Below are positions 63,481 through 64,000 of a stretch of 64,000 nucleotides of DNA, in pieces; within the stretch, counting starts at the first letter, position 1; every line of letters starts with the position of its first letter. The position numbers and the translations under genes are program-made. The stretch is from Aquirufa lenticrescens. GTDB taxonomy: Bacteria; Bacteroidota; Bacteroidia; Cytophagales; Spirosomataceae. The notes under the pieces were generated by a model. The model did not search any database. It saw nothing but the letters and a program-made list of their open reading frames with translations, and had not been told where the DNA came from. The DNA lies in NCBI RefSeq assembly GCF_019916085.1, contig NZ_CP049834.1, positions 2,246,501-2,310,500 on the forward strand, given 5' to 3'.

Positions 63481-64000
63481 TTAAGAAAGAAGGGCAATAA
63501 ACTCGTCCTCCGATATAATTGGTATGGATAATGAATTGGCTTTTTCTAGTTTCGCTGGTCCCATATTTTCACCGGCGACTAGGTAATCTAACTTGGCAGA
63601 AATACTGGAAACGACTTTTCCGCCGTTAGCGATGATTTTTGCCTTTAACCCGTCTCGATCAAAATGGCTAAATACACCCGAAATTACGAAAGTTTTACCT
63701 TCTAAGGCCGTTGTTTCTAAAACTATTTCACTTATTTCTTCGGAAAATTGCACCCCAGCCGTTCTCAGGCGCTCGATGATTGCTCTATTTTCGGAATCCG
63801 CAAAGTATTCCAAAACACTAAGAGCAATCCGCTCCCCTATTTCAGGCACTGCGATTAATTCTTCTAGGTTAGCCTGCACTAAATTCTCTAACGAGTGAAA
63901 ATGAAGGACTAATTTTTCCGCGATGGTTGCTCCCACGTGACGTATACCTAGGCCAAATAGAACTTGTCGAAACGGGATTTGCTTCGATTTTTCTACGCTG
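63481..64000 (-). CDS. ligA: NAD+-dependent DNA ligase, C-terminal part cut by window edge
   Basis: Seals nicks in replication and repair. Only the last 173 residues are here. The frame is open to the right edge (FGLGIRHVGATIAEKL reads on through the GTG at 63936, which is not a start). Seen: the helix-hairpin-helix region (ELIAVPEIGERIALSVLEYF) and the C-terminal BRCT domain (GKTFVISGVFSHFDRDGLK, then DYLVAGENMG). The stop lies 2 bases before the dapA start. Confidence 0.94.
   Translation of the reverse strand, partial: SVEKSKQIPFRQVLFGLGIRHVGATIAEKLVLHFHSLENLVQANLEELIAVPEIGERIALSVLEYFADSENRAIIERLRTAGVQFSEEISEIVLETTALEGKTFVISGVFSHFDRDGLKAKIIANGGKVVSSISAKLDYLVAGENMGPAKLEKANSLSIPIISEDEFIALLS

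Noticed and set aside
1-64000. tRNA, rRNA, insertion sequence, integrase or prophage genes
   Set aside because: Looked for in all gaps and in the proteins; none seen. All gaps are below 200 bases.

Overview
This window looks like a chromosome segment of an aquatic member of the Bacteroidota. Gene content and codon habits point to the order Cytophagales, perhaps the Spirosomataceae, but the genus is a guess. The supporting signs are many promoters with the Bacteroidota -7 element TAnnTTTG, almost no Shine-Dalgarno sequences, DUF5686, DUF1460 and DUF2452 family proteins, mitochondrial-type aconitase, menaquinone genes, a membrane pyrophosphatase and secreted glycan hydrolases. I see no tRNA, rRNA, insertion sequence, prophage or CRISPR array, and no stretch above 300 bases without a gene. 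Both ends cut a gene: dnaE on the left and ligA on the right.

Layout. 1-37 kb is mostly housekeeping: dnaE, trxA, a class III aminotransferase, a DUF5686 protein, hppA, the pair prs-rplY, aconitase, a second DUF5686 protein, topA-folD, an RlmI-like methyltransferase, a menaquinone pair (menB and, divergently, menE), an aldehyde dehydrogenase, thrS-infC-rpmI-rplT, a three-gene unit of cysteine desulfurase, XdhC and DUF3050, then dnaK. Divergent from dnaK is a desaturase that closely resembles eukaryotic sphingolipid delta-4 desaturases (DEGS1).

37.4-48.6 kb is a maltose/alpha-glucan locus. A GH65 maltose-type phosphorylase and beta-phosphoglucomutase lie on the minus strand. Divergently, a secreted GH13 enzyme and a sugar transporter lead a tight run that continues through a DUF1460 protein, a MalY/PatB aminotransferase, a small anchored protein, an IlvD/Edd sugar-acid dehydratase and an SDR.

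48.6-61.9 kb is an L-fucose locus. The minus-strand operon encodes a FucP permease, a mutarotase, a UxaA-family dehydratase, two SDR dehydrogenases, an SGNH esterase, a FAH-family hydrolase, an L-fuconolactonase-type amidohydrolase, a D-threonine-aldolase-like enzyme and an M19 dipeptidase. Divergent from it are a secreted M14 peptidase and a secreted GH29 alpha-L-fucosidase. Together these encode release of fucose, uptake, and non-phosphorylative oxidation to pyruvate and lactate. The window ends with a lipoprotein, a Dabb protein, dapA and the 3' part of ligA.

Three signals are not explained by the genes. (1) Degenerate 7-base tandem repeats start at the stop codons of four genes and keep one orientation relative to those genes. 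(2) Rho-independent terminators of one gene are stacked on the promoter of the next in at least four places. (3) A 16-base motif is shared by the two intergenic regions of the maltose locus.
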